NCBI RefSeq assembly: GCF_014750655.1 | Contig: NZ_JABBXD010000006.1 | Coordinates: forward strand, 1-64,000 | Length of the DNA: 64,000 bases | DNA from: Salinimonas profundi | GTDB taxonomy: Bacteria; Pseudomonadota; Gammaproteobacteria; Enterobacterales; Alteromonadaceae | Reading direction: 5' to 3' | Part shown: positions 12,434 through 20,596 of the stretch, one piece after another | How positions within the stretch are numbered: the first letter of the stretch is position 1 | Layout: the number at the start of each line of letters is the position of its first letter | The notes under the pieces: model-generated | What the model was told of the DNA's origin: nothing | Seen by the model: the letters and a program-made list of their open reading frames with translations, nothing else | The model's database searches: none | Made by a program: the position numbers and the translations under genes

Positions 12434-12489
12434 TTCTCTAAACTCCTGGGTTTAAAATGTTAAAAAAATCAATATTCCAAAAACGAAAA

Positions 12490-13008
12490 TTATTTTTCGT
12501 CTTTGATCGCCGCCAATACACGCACAAATTTGGTAGGTACTTCGTTGATTGTCTGAACGAATTTGCCAACCGGTGCTTTGAAGGTTGCAAGTAGTTTTGC
12601 AAGCGCTTCGTCGCGGGTAGGTAGTGACGCCACAGCATCCAGTTTTTCTGGACCCATCAGGCCATTACCAATAGAAAGCGCAGTTACCTGTAGCTTACCG
12701 TTAGTTTTTCCAAAGTCTTTGAAAAGACGCGCTGCACCACCTGGTGCCTCAATGGAAAAACCATAGATAAGCGGACCCGTCAGGGCGCTATCCATATCTT
12801 CGAACTTGCTGCCTTCCAGAGCGCGCTTAGCCAGTGTGTTACGAATAACTTTAAGGTATACACCTTGTTCACGAGCTTTAACGCGCAGGTCTGTCAGTTC
12901 AGCAACTTCCATCCCACGGTATTCAGCGACGGCAACGGATAGAGCTTGAGACGCAACTTCGGAAACCTCTGCTACGATCTCTTTCTTTGCTGCTAAACCT
13001 AGTGCCAC
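12490..13008 (-). CDS. rplJ: 50S ribosomal protein L10
   Basis: Stalk base protein that anchors L7/L12 dimers. I place the start at the GTG at 13008, which gives [20 protein letters not shown], aligns with E. coli MALNLQDKQAIVAEV and has AGAGG about eight bases upstream. The in-frame GTG at 13017 would add three residues. The protein is then 172 residues. L10 with L7/L12 controls translation of this operon through the leader immediately upstream. Confidence 0.96.
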   Translation of the reverse strand: MALGLAAKKEIVAEVSEVASQALSVAVAEYRGMEVAELTDLRVKAREQGVYLKVIRNTLAKRALEGSKFEDMDSALTGPLIYGFSIEAPGGAARLFKDFGKTNGKLQVTALSIGNGLMGPEKLDAVASLPTRDEALAKLLATFKAPVGKFVQTINEVPTKFVRVLAAIKDEK

Positions 13009-13138
13009 TGAGTTCACCTCTTTGTATCTGATGCGTTCACAAAATTGCTTACCACATCAGGGTTCACAGATTGATATCTTCGGTTTCCCGTTGATACCGC
13101 TCTACGGTGTTTTTATCCCCAGAGAGTCTGAGTCAAAC

Positions 13139-13251
13139 CACCGTCTGCGCAGGCTTGTCGTTTAAGCTTTGCATTGAATGTGAAAGTTCTCTTACTTCTT
13201 TCACTGCATCGCGCCTGCGGTCTAGGACGGGAGCTGTTTACGAACAGCTCC
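13139..13251 (-). ncRNA. L10-type ribosomal leader (autoregulatory mRNA structure)
   Basis: The 279-base spacer upstream of rplJ contains the hallmarks of the L10 leader on the minus strand: a nine-pair hairpin GGAGCTGTT/AACAGCTCC (13230-13251), then CCGTCCTAGACCGCAGG, and downstream CCTGCGCAGACGG, which pairs with it to enclose a smaller stem. The same CCGTC..AGACCGCAGG and CCTGCG.AGACGG blocks flank the L10-L12 binding site in E. coli. Recognised by pattern, not by covariance search. Confidence 0.85.
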
Positions 13252-13296
13252 AACCCAAAACCTTAAGAGAGACAGACCTCAGCCTGTCGAAACCGC

Positions 13297-13992
13297 TTAC
13301 TGACCTACAGAAGCCTTGTCTACTGAGACACCGGCACCCATTGTGGTGCTCAGGCTTACTTTCTTGATGTAAGTACCTTTAGCAGAAGAAGGCTTGGCTT
13401 TCTTCAATGCTTCCAGTAGCGATTCTAAGTTTTCTCTAATCTGGTCCGCTTCAAACGCGATCTTACCGATGCTTGCGTGAATGATACCGTTTTTATCATT
13501 GCGGTAGCGTACCTGACCAGCTTTTGCATTCTTAACCGCTGTAGCTACGTCTGGAGTAACCGTACCCGTTTTAGGGTTAGGCATCAGGCCACGTGGACCA
13601 AGAATCTGACCTAGCTGACCAACAACACGCATTGCGTCCGGGCTTGCTACTACAACGTCAAAGTTCATTTCGCCTTTCTTGACCTGCTCAGCAAGGTCTT
13701 CCATACCTACGATATCAGCACCCGCTTCTTTCGCAGCATCAGCGTTTGCACCCTGGGTGAAAACTGCTACACGAACATCTTTGCCTGTACCGTTTGGCAG
13801 TACTGTCGCACCACGCACGTTTTGGTCAGATTTCTTCGCATCGATACCCAGGTTAACAGCAACGTCAACGCTTTCAGGGAACTTAGCTGTTGCCAGTTCT
13901 TTCAGCAGCGATACTGCTTCAGCGATATCGTACTCTTTTGTCGCGTCAACTTTGTCGCGGATAAGACGTGCGCGCTTTGTTAATTTAGCCAT
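13297..13992 (-). CDS. rplA: 50S ribosomal protein L1
   Basis: L1-stalk protein, 231 residues, normal length. It begins [20 protein letters not shown] and contains [15 protein letters not shown], the conserved rRNA-binding segment. In many bacteria L1 represses rplK-rplA translation by binding the rplK leader. It lies four bases downstream of rplK, so the two are translationally linked. Confidence 0.98.
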   Translation of the reverse strand: MAKLTKRARLIRDKVDATKEYDIAEAVSLLKELATAKFPESVDVAVNLGIDAKKSDQNVRGATVLPNGTGKDVRVAVFTQGANADAAKEAGADIVGMEDLAEQVKKGEMNFDVVVASPDAMRVVGQLGQILGPRGLMPNPKTGTVTPDVATAVKNAKAGQVRYRNDKNGIIHASIGKIAFEADQIRENLESLLEALKKAKPSSAKGTYIKKVSLSTTMGAGVSVDKASVGQ

Positions 13993-13996
13993 TCGA

Positions 13997-14425
13997 TTAA
14001 CCCTCTACCTTCAAGCCCATTGAGCGAGCAGAACCCGCGATAGTACGTACTGCTGCATCCAGATCAGCGGCAGTCAGGTCCGGCTCTTTAGTGTTGGCAA
14101 TTTCTTCCAACTGAGCACGGGTAACTGTACCCACTTTTTCAGTGTTAGGACGGCCAGAACCACTTTTGATACCCGCTGCTTTTTTCAGCAGGAATGAAGC
14201 TGGTGGAGTCTTTGTTTCGAAGGTAAAAGAACGATCTTCGTATACCGTAATTTCTACTGGTACCGGAGCGCCTTTTTCAAGACTTTCAGTTTTCGCATTG
14301 AAAGCCTTACAGAATTCCATGATGTTTACACCATGCTGACCTAACGCAGGGCCAACTGGTGGGCTTGGGTTAGCAGCGCCAGCTGCAACCTGTAGCTTAA
14401 TTAAGCCGGTTACTTTCTTAGCCAT
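13997..14425 (-). CDS. rplK: 50S ribosomal protein L11
   Basis: GTPase-centre protein, 142 residues as in E. coli. It starts [20 protein letters not shown] and shows the proline-rich [20 protein letters not shown] motif. It opens the rplKAJL-rpoBC transcript; its own promoter lies about 90 bases upstream. Unlike in E. coli, nusG is not next door, because a 4.9-kb plus-strand iron operon and its control region intervene. Confidence 0.98.
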   Translation of the reverse strand: MAKKVTGLIKLQVAAGAANPSPPVGPALGQHGVNIMEFCKAFNAKTESLEKGAPVPVEITVYEDRSFTFETKTPPASFLLKKAAGIKSGSGRPNTEKVGTVTRAQLEEIANTKEPDLTAADLDAAVRTIAGSARSMGLKVEG

Positions 14426-14515
14426 TTTACTTTGCTCTCGTTGGTGGGTCTAACGCCTGGCAAATATCGAGAATACTTGCGTTTTCGGCTCCCCATTACG
14501 TTTAAAAGGGCGCGC

Positions 14516-14544
14516 ATTATATAAGGTGATTAAAACCTACGCAA
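14516..14544 (-). promoter_or_regulatory. Sigma70 promoter of the rplKAJL-rpoBC operon
   Basis: The minus strand shows TTGCGT (14544-14539), a 17-base spacer and a perfect TATAAT (14521-14516), followed by GCGCGCCC. The GC-rich discriminator fits a growth-rate-controlled ribosomal promoter. It gives a leader of about 85 bases before rplK. Confidence 0.85.
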
Positions 14545-14853
14545 CCCTTATGAGCAATTTTCGCCTTACGTGACCGAAAAAAGATCACTGTTAATCGTTA
14601 CGGCGCTATTTAGTATACTTTTTCTCACCGCCCGCTTTCCTGGTTACCTGTGCTTCTCGGCAATTGAGCATTAACGTTTTTCGCTTTATTTCTCCCTGTC
14701 AATTGTATTATCAATCTCCGTGTAGATAAGCTGTGGTGGTAGTCACATCGACATCGGGGTCATTCGGGTCATGGGCCGCTCAATTTTGTCAAAGAATTCT
14801 TACGTCGCGCGGTAAACAACAGAATGTGAACCATGAACTCACCTTTACTATAG

Positions 14854-14874
14854 AAATGATAATAAGTATCATTT
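14854..14874 (+). promoter_or_regulatory. Fur box
   Basis: AAATGATA, spacer ATAAG, TATCATTT: a perfect eight-base inverted repeat in the form of the Fur consensus (GATAATGATAATCATTATC). It lies 27 bases before the first start codon of the ferric transport operon, where bound Fur would block transcription in iron-replete cells. The exact promoter under it is not clear; TATAGA and GATAAT both occur here as -10 candidates. Confidence 0.85.
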
Positions 14875-14900
14875 TCAAAACATAAATTACGGAATACATT

Positions 14901-15728
14901 ATGAGTTCTTACACAGCTAGCAAATCTCTGTATAAATCTGTTTTCGGTGCAATTGCGCTTGGCTTATCAGTAACATCGCTTTCGTTCAACGTACAAGCGA
15001 ATGGTCAGATTACCGATCAGGTCAATCATCTGAAGGACCATCTGAGTGAATACAGTGAAGAAGTTTCATGGCTCGAAGAGAAGTATGATGGCCTGGTAAC
15101 ACGCTATGAAGCAAAAGGCACTGAGGCAGTCGATACGCAGGAACTCATTAATTATTGGGAAGAAGTTAACTTTCATTCTGCGATTGAAACGCAATATATC
15201 CCACTCTACGCCACGATTTGGCAGCATATTTATGGTATAAAAACCGGTATTGAAAATGGTGACGATGCGAAAAAAGTCCGTCAGCATCAGCGCGAGCTTA
15301 CCCAAACTTTCTGGCAGGCCTTAGGGGCTGTCAAACTTGCTGCTCACTACCAGGACAAGGGTGTTATCGACAAGATTAAAACGACCGATAAAGCACCTAC
15401 TTCAGCACCGGAAATCATTACTGATATTGAAAAACGACTGGACAAGGTAGTGGCCAAATATGCAGAACAACTGACAGAAGTTGCCACGACGATGGTACAT
15501 GATACGTACATGGAGCGTTTTGAGGGCATTGAAGGAGCGCTGATCGAACAGGACGCTTCACTGGTCGAAGCATTAGAAAAAGATTTTAACGTCACTCTCC
15601 CTCAGGCTATCGAAAATGGTAAAAGTGTGGATGAGGTGCGCAGCATCGTAGACACGATGAAGAAAAAGCTTGATAACGCGCAGTCTTTGCTTGAAAAAGC
15701 TGAGCAAAACCGTAAAGACGTGTTTTAA
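14901..15728 (+). CDS. Unrecognised exported helical protein, Fur-box operon lead gene
   Basis: A 275-residue protein I do not recognise. Residues 1-33 look like a Sec signal peptide (hydrophobic VFGAIALGLSVTSLSF, cleavage likely after VQA). The mature part has no cysteine and is strongly charged and helix-prone, with coiled-coil-like ends (HLKDHLSEYSEEVSWLEEKY near 44-63 and a KKKLDNAQSLLEKAEQNRK tail). The centre is rich in His, Glu, Trp and Tyr (NYWEEVNFHSAIETQYIPL). It is the first gene after the Fur box and ends 10 bases before the iron-binding protein, so it probably serves iron uptake in the periplasm, for example metal delivery or transporter assembly. That function is inferred from context only. 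Confidence 0.75.
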   Translation: MSSYTASKSLYKSVFGAIALGLSVTSLSFNVQANGQITDQVNHLKDHLSEYSEEVSWLEEKYDGLVTRYEAKGTEAVDTQELINYWEEVNFHSAIETQYIPLYATIWQHIYGIKTGIENGDDAKKVRQHQRELTQTFWQALGAVKLAAHYQDKGVIDKIKTTDKAPTSAPEIITDIEKRLDKVVAKYAEQLTEVATTMVHDTYMERFEGIEGALIEQDASLVEALEKDFNVTLPQAIENGKSVDEVRSIVDTMKKKLDNAQSLLEKAEQNRKDVF

Positions 15729-15738
15729 GGATTAGGAT

Positions 15739-16776
15739 ATGCAACGCAGAACATTTCTACAGTCTTTTGCCGTCGCAGGCGCACTGGCAGCGTTACCGAT
15801 GAGCATTCGCTCGGGATTTGCCGCCACCGCCGGCGCAATTTCAGTAAAGGATCTGCCTGCTTTGGAAGGCGACTTAACGCTTTACCTGGGGCGCGGCGAA
15901 GGTGGGTTGTACGAAAAAGTTCTAGATGCTATTCGTCAGCGAAACCCTAAACTGAATCTACAGATAAGACGTGGCGCAACAGCAGCCCTGGCCAACACTA
16001 TTGTGGCTGAATCACAGGCCGGTGTGCGCCGCGCTGATTTATTCTGGGCTGTAGATACCGGCTCTATCGGCATGATCACGGATGCTGGTCTGGCGCGTCC
16101 ACTGCCTAAAGACTTCAACGAACAGCTCAAGCCGGGATTTCGCTATCCGCGCTGGTCTCCTGTAACCGGCCGTATTCGCACGCTACCATACAATACAGAG
16201 CGGCTAACTGCAGATAAAGTACCTGACGATATCATGGCGCTGGCTGACAGCGACCTGTCTATTGGCTGGGCCCCCGCTTATGCATCTTTTCAGTCTTTTC
16301 TAACAGCAATGCGCATCTTAGAAGGTGAAAAAGCGACGCTTTCCTGGATCAAGGGCGTCAGTAAACATGCAAAGAGTTATGCCGGTGAATTGGGTGTTGT
16401 AATGGCTGTTGAACGCGGGGAAGTGGATCTGGGCTTCGCTAACCACTACTACACCCTGCGTCTTAAAGCTGGCAAGCCTGATGCGAAGGTTGATTTGGCA
16501 TATACAAAGTCGGACGCCGGTTGTCTGGTGAATGCATCAGGCATTCTGGCGTTAAGCGATGGCGACCTGCCGTTTAATTTTATGCGTTATTTGCTCTCCG
16601 CAGAAGTGCAGGCTTATTTGTCTTCTGAAGCGTATGAAATTCCGCTGGTAAAAGGGGTTAAATCTCCCACAGGTTTGCCAGAGTTATCAACACTAACGCC
16701 GCCTGATCTGGACCTGAGAAAACTGGCCGACCTTCGCCCTACACTTAATCTGATGCGAGAAGCAGGCGTTTTGTGA
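15739..16776 (+). CDS. Ferric iron ABC transporter, periplasmic binding protein
   Basis: FbpA/FutA-type substrate-binding protein of 345 residues. It begins with a twin-arginine signal, QRRTFLQSFAVAG, then a hydrophobic stretch, so it is probably exported folded through Tat, an unusual route for this family but one known for some Fe(III)-binding proteins. ANHYYTLRL near residue 235 resembles the tyrosine-rich metal site of FbpA. It lies second in the Fur-box operon, its stop overlapping the permease start by four bases (GTGA). Confidence 0.88.
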   Translation: MQRRTFLQSFAVAGALAALPMSIRSGFAATAGAISVKDLPALEGDLTLYLGRGEGGLYEKVLDAIRQRNPKLNLQIRRGATAALANTIVAESQAGVRRADLFWAVDTGSIGMITDAGLARPLPKDFNEQLKPGFRYPRWSPVTGRIRTLPYNTERLTADKVPDDIMALADSDLSIGWAPAYASFQSFLTAMRILEGEKATLSWIKGVSKHAKSYAGELGVVMAVERGEVDLGFANHYYTLRLKAGKPDAKVDLAYTKSDAGCLVNASGILALSDGDLPFNFMRYLLSAEVQAYLSSEAYEIPLVKGVKSPTGLPELSTLTPPDLDLRKLADLRPTLNLMREAGVL

Positions 16777-18284
16777 GCTCAATCCCAAAATCTTATCCGT
16801 TTGCTTTTCTGATAGCCTTTCTGGCGGTTCTGCCGCTGTCGGTGCTCTTCACACTTGCTCAGGATACTTCAGCGCTATTTGATACCCACAACCTCAGAGT
16901 GCTGGGAAATACGATGGCACTGGTTGGTCTGACCATTATCGGTGCCGTAATACTGGGTGTGCCGCTGGCGTTGCTGACAACCTATGTCAAAATGCCCTTT
17001 CAGCGTTTCTGGCTGGTGTTATTAGCAGCACCGCTGGCGATGCCCTCCTACATCGGCGCTTTTACGCTATATTTTGCCATGGGCCCGGGTGGAGAAATTG
17101 AAAGTCTGCTGGGGATCCCTACTCCGGCATTAGGTGGATTATGGGGTACGGCCCTGGTCATGTCGTTGTACACCTATCCGTTTGTGATGCTTACCACCCG
17201 CGCATCGTTACTGAGCCTTGATGGTAGCCTGGTCAACGCGGCCAGAACCCTGGGTATGTCCTTGCCTGCAGCACTGCTCAAGGTGGTAATGCCACGGATT
17301 CTGCGCGCGGTTGCTGCCGGTGCATTATTAGCAGCGCTATACGCCTTGTCTGATTTCGGCACGCCGGCCATTTTGCGTCTTGATACATTCACCCGGGTCA
17401 TTTTCGTCGAATACAACGCCTTTGGACTGAGCCAGGCAGCAATGCTCTCTATTCAGTTGCTTGTTATTGTCGGGCTCGTTCTTTTCATTGAATCAACCAT
17501 CAAAGGAAGCACCGAGCGGCCCGGACGCCAGCTGTGGCTATGGCCAAAGCGTTGGCAGCGCAATCTCATGCTTATTGCCAGTTTGCCAGTTGTTTTGATG
17601 TCGATAGTATTCCCCCTCGCTATTTTCCTGGTTTGGCTGGTGCGAGAAGGTGCCGGCGATTTTGATATGAGCTATGCAGTAAACTCAGCTTACGCGTCAT
17701 TGCTGGCGGCACTGGCTGCAGTGATCCTTGCGGTGCCTGTTGCCCATGCTGCCATTAGCGGGCGAGCTGGCAGGCTAATGGAGAGAATCACCTATTTCGG
17801 CTTCGGCGTACCGGGTATCGTTATGGGCACGGCACTGGTCTATGTCGGATTGAAGTTACCTTTCTTATATCAAACGCTCGGGCTGTTGGTTATCGCCTAT
17901 GTACTGCGCTTTTTGCCCCTGGCGGTTGGCTCGGTGCGTACTACCGCTGAACGGCTGGACCCGTCACTGGTAAAAGCTGCCCGCCTCTTGGGCGCCTCTC
18001 CGCGCGAGGCGTTTCGCCGCATCACCTTGCCGCTCACGTACCGCGGTATGGTAGCGGGCGCGGCACTGGTCTTTCTGGAAGTCATGCGCGAACTTCCAGC
18101 TACGCTTATGCTCGGCCCGACCGGTTTTGAAACGCTGGCTACCTACATGTGGCGCGTCTATGAAGCCGGCTACTTTGGAATGGCTGCTATTCCGGGACTT
18201 TTACTGGTCTTTTTATCCGGTATCGGATTAACTATCATGCTTACCGGTGAGGGTGGCAATAAATTTAAACTTAACGAGGAGTAG
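16773..18284 (+). CDS. Ferric iron ABC transporter, permease
   Basis: FbpB-like inner-membrane permease of 503 residues. It has two fused BPD_transp_1-type halves of about six membrane segments each. An EAA-like loop is visible in both halves (AARTLGMSLPAALLKVVMPR near 150, and AARLLGASPREAFRRITLPL near 400). It starts with GTG within GTGA overlapping the upstream stop, which indicates translational coupling. It partners the upstream binding protein and downstream ATPase for uptake of Fe(III) from the periplasm. Confidence 0.9.
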   Translation: MSSIPKSYPFAFLIAFLAVLPLSVLFTLAQDTSALFDTHNLRVLGNTMALVGLTIIGAVILGVPLALLTTYVKMPFQRFWLVLLAAPLAMPSYIGAFTLYFAMGPGGEIESLLGIPTPALGGLWGTALVMSLYTYPFVMLTTRASLLSLDGSLVNAARTLGMSLPAALLKVVMPRILRAVAAGALLAALYALSDFGTPAILRLDTFTRVIFVEYNAFGLSQAAMLSIQLLVIVGLVLFIESTIKGSTERPGRQLWLWPKRWQRNLMLIASLPVVLMSIVFPLAIFLVWLVREGAGDFDMSYAVNSAYASLLAALAAVILAVPVAHAAISGRAGRLMERITYFGFGVPGIVMGTALVYVGLKLPFLYQTLGLLVIAYVLRFLPLAVGSVRTTAERLDPSLVKAARLLGASPREAFRRITLPLTYRGMVAGAALVFLEVMRELPATLMLGPTGFETLATYMWRVYEAGYFGMAAIPGLLLVFLSGIGLTIMLTGEGGNKFKLNEE

Positions 18285-18293
18285 CCAGGTCGT

Positions 18294-19310
18294 ATGCTCA
18301 CAGTCTCTGATTTATCCGTAAAGTACGGCGAAACACTGGTCGTCAATCATCTTGACCTTACGCTGGATAGCGATGAAATTCTGATGCTGGTGGGGCCTAC
18401 AGGCTGTGGAAAAACAACCATCCTTCACGCGCTTGCAGGTTTAATTCCGATCTCAAGCGGTGAGATCTCGTTAGGTAAATGGCAGGCTACAGCAAAAAAA
18501 TCTATTCCCCCGGAAAAGCGCAATGTAGGCATGGTTTTTCAGGATTTTGCGTTGTTTCCACATCTTACTGTGGAACAAAATGTATGCTTTAAACTTAAAG
18601 ATACAAGACTTGCCGACCACTGGCTGGATTTATTAGGCCTTGAAAACTTCAGGCATGCGAAGCCAGACCGACTTTCCGGCGGGCAAAAACAACGGGTCGC
18701 CCTGGCCCGTTCACTGGCGCATGAACCTGACTTTATTCTTTTAGATGAACCTTTATCTAATCTGGATGCCGCACTTAAAGACAGTCTGCGCTGGGAAATT
18801 CGTGAGGCACTGAAAGAGGCGCATGTGCCCGCAATTTGGGTTACTCATGACCAAGATGAAGCATTATCAATTGGCGATCGTGTTGGTGTGCTTAATAAAG
18901 GGGTACTAGCTCAGTTGGATACCCCGGAAAATTGCTTCTCAAAGCCATCCAGTCGTTTTGTTGCCAATTTTCTTGGTGATGCCAGCTTTGTCCCCGGAAC
19001 ATTCGAGGATAAGCTGGTGAGGACTTGCATCGGTGCCGCGCCGGGTATCCCTATCGATACTACGTCTGGGAACGTGGACTTATTGTTGCGACCGGATGAT
19101 ATCAATATCCGGCACCAGGATGAGGCAGCAAACGGCACGGTGGTGTGGGTTCGGTTTGAAGGCGGATCACGATTATGTGCGGTGGCGCTGGATGAGTATG
19201 AAAATACGCAGGTGAAAGTCAGAGTATCTCACGAAAACATGTTCCGCCCCGGTGATCGCGTCCAGCTTGCTGTTGATTCTACCCATGCGCTGGCGGCCTT
19301 TGCACGCTGA
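18294..19310 (+). CDS. Ferric iron ABC transporter, ATP-binding protein
   Basis: FbpC-like ATPase, 338 residues. Walker A GPTGCGKTT near residue 34, signature LSGGQKQRVALARSL near 125, Walker B FILLDEPLSNLD near 147 and switch THDQDEA near 178. About 110 C-terminal residues form a TOBE-like regulatory domain. It is the last gene of the operon and is followed by a terminator shared with nusG. Ferric specificity is inferred from its partners and the Fur box; the ATPase alone would only say import ABC ATPase. Confidence 0.9.
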   Translation: MLTVSDLSVKYGETLVVNHLDLTLDSDEILMLVGPTGCGKTTILHALAGLIPISSGEISLGKWQATAKKSIPPEKRNVGMVFQDFALFPHLTVEQNVCFKLKDTRLADHWLDLLGLENFRHAKPDRLSGGQKQRVALARSLAHEPDFILLDEPLSNLDAALKDSLRWEIREALKEAHVPAIWVTHDQDEALSIGDRVGVLNKGVLAQLDTPENCFSKPSSRFVANFLGDASFVPGTFEDKLVRTCIGAAPGIPIDTTSGNVDLLLRPDDINIRHQDEAANGTVVWVRFEGGSRLCAVALDEYENTQVKVRVSHENMFRPGDRVQLAVDSTHALAAFAR

Positions 19311-19321
19311 TCATTAAGCAT

Positions 19322-19351
19322 AAAAAAACGCTGCCCTGGGGCAGCGTTTTT
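19322..19351. terminator. Bidirectional terminator between iron operon and nusG
   Basis: AAAAAAACGCTGCC, loop CTGG, GGCAGCGTTTTT: a seven-pair GC stem with an A run on one side and a T run on the other. It lies 11 bases after the ATPase gene and 25 bases after nusG in the opposite direction, so it can end both convergent transcripts. Confidence 0.9.
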
Positions 19352-19375
19352 CTATATTCTTTCGGACGTTCGGAC

Positions 19376-19921
19376 TTAGCCTTTTTCGACCTGACCAAAC
19401 TCCAAATCAACCGGTGTAGAACGACCGAAGATAAGTACCGATACTTTAACACGGCTCTTCTCGTAATCGACTTCCTCAACCACACCATTAAAGTCAGCAA
19501 ATGGTCCATCAGTAACACGTACCACTTCGCCTGGCTCAAACAAGGTTTTCGGCTTGGGCTTGTCAGTAGACTCTTCAAGACGATTCAAAATCGCATCGGC
19601 TTCACGCTTGGTGATTGGCATTGGACGATCTGACGTACCGCCGATGAAACCAAGTACTCGCGGTACACTTTTCACTAAGTGCCAGGAGTCTTCGTTCATT
19701 TCCATCTCAACCAAAACGTATCCGGGATAGAACTTGCGCTCTGATTTACGCTTCTGGCCAGCACGCATCTCAACAACTTCTTCAGTAGGCACTAACACCT
19801 GACCGAAGTATTGCTCCATCTCGTGCATTTTAATGTATTCAAGCAGCGTCTTTTTAACGCGTGATTCATACTGGGAGTAAGCCTGAACCACGTACCATCT
19901 TTTCTTGTTTTCTTCAGACAT
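19376..19921 (-). CDS. nusG: Transcription elongation and antitermination factor NusG
   Basis: 181 residues, as in E. coli. N-terminal NGN domain ([20 protein letters not shown] at the start), then a C-terminal KOW domain ([20 protein letters not shown] near residue 130). It binds RNA polymerase and links it to Rho or the ribosome. It lies three bases downstream of secE. It is separated from rplK by the iron operon. Confidence 0.98.
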   Translation of the reverse strand: MSEENKKRWYVVQAYSQYESRVKKTLLEYIKMHEMEQYFGQVLVPTEEVVEMRAGQKRKSERKFYPGYVLVEMEMNEDSWHLVKSVPRVLGFIGGTSDRPMPITKREADAILNRLEESTDKPKPKTLFEPGEVVRVTDGPFADFNGVVEEVDYEKSRVKVSVLIFGRSTPVDLEFGQVEKG

Positions 19922-19924
19922 ACG

Positions 19925-20302
19925 TTATGCTCCTATTCCAGTAATAAACCCAACCAAACGGACAATGATACCATCAAGGCCCCACAAAATTAGCCCCATG
20001 ATTACAGTTGCAACCATAACAATTAATGTTGTCTGATTGGTTTCCTGACGGCTTGGCCAAACGACTTTGCGTACTTCCATTCTTGACTCTTTTGCAAAAG
20101 TAATGAAAGCACTGCCTTTTTCCGTCGTCGCAGCAATAAAACCGGCAATCGCGACAATCACCACGGCAGCGATAGCACGGTACAATACGGAAATTTCACC
20201 GTACATGTAGTTTGCGGTGATCACGCCCGCCAGTAATGCAAACACGATTACCCATTTGAACATGTCCAACGGGTTGGACGAATTTTCCGTTTTTTCGCTC
20301 AT
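19925..20302 (-). CDS. secE: Preprotein translocase subunit SecE
   Basis: SecYEG channel subunit, 125 residues. It has three membrane segments as in the E. coli form: WVIVFALLAGVITANYMYG and a second helix in the N-terminal half, then the essential C-terminal helix TLIVMVATVIMGLILWGLD preceded by the amphipathic EVRKVVWPSRQET segment. It is followed by nusG and preceded by tRNA-Trp. Confidence 0.97.
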   Translation of the reverse strand: MSEKTENSSNPLDMFKWVIVFALLAGVITANYMYGEISVLYRAIAAVVIVAIAGFIAATTEKGSAFITFAKESRMEVRKVVWPSRQETNQTTLIVMVATVIMGLILWGLDGIIVRLVGFITGIGA

Positions 20303-20363
20303 GTTACGATCCTAGCAATACTGCATCGTTCATCTGTGATGATATTCACAGACCATTAAATCT

Positions 20364-20440
20364 TGGCAGGGGTGGAGGGACTCGAACCCCCAACCATCGG
20401 TTTTGGAGACCGCTGTTCTACCAATTCGAACTACACCCCT
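20364..20440 (-). tRNA. tRNA-Trp (anticodon CCA)
   Basis: The minus strand folds as a full cloverleaf: acceptor AGGGGTG pairing with CACCCCT, anticodon loop CTCCAAA with anticodon CCA, T-loop GTTCGAGTC and an encoded 3' CCA. It closely resembles E. coli tRNA-Trp. It lies 61 bases before secE in the same direction, with a promoter upstream, so it is probably the first product of the secE-nusG transcript. A six-pair hairpin (20444-20459) sits directly before its 5' end. Confidence 0.97.
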
Positions 20441-20535
20441 TCATGTCGTTATTACGACAGAAACTTTTTACACTTACCTTGAGAATGAGCGTCTTAATTT
20501 AGAAAAAAGTGCGGATTCGCAAGGAAGGGATGCGC

Positions 20536-20563
20536 ATTATACTTAACCTTGTTTTAGATACAA
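20536..20563 (-). promoter_or_regulatory. Promoter of tRNA-Trp-secE-nusG with overlapping inverted repeat
   Basis: The minus strand shows TTGTAT (20563-20558), a 16-base spacer and a perfect TATAAT (20541-20536) followed by GCGCATCCC. The inverted repeat AACCTTGT...ACAAGGTT (20545-20552 and 20560-20567, seven-base loop) covers the -35 and spacer. Read on the plus strand it is followed by TTTTTG, so it could also act as a plus-strand terminator. Confidence 0.65.
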
Positions 20564-20596
20564 GGTTTTTGTCGTCGTAAACGCCATCAGAAACGC

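Larger units (their letters stand above)
14426..14900. other. Divergent control region between rplK and the iron operon
   Basis: A 475-base spacer without a gene. The left part holds the minus-strand rplK promoter and an approximately 85-base leader containing a GGGGAGCCG segment. The right end holds the Fur box before the plus-strand operon. Between them (about 14740-14780) there is a short direct repeat, TCGGGGTCAT then TCGGGTCAT, of unknown meaning. I see no tRNA or open small gene in it. Confidence 0.7.
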
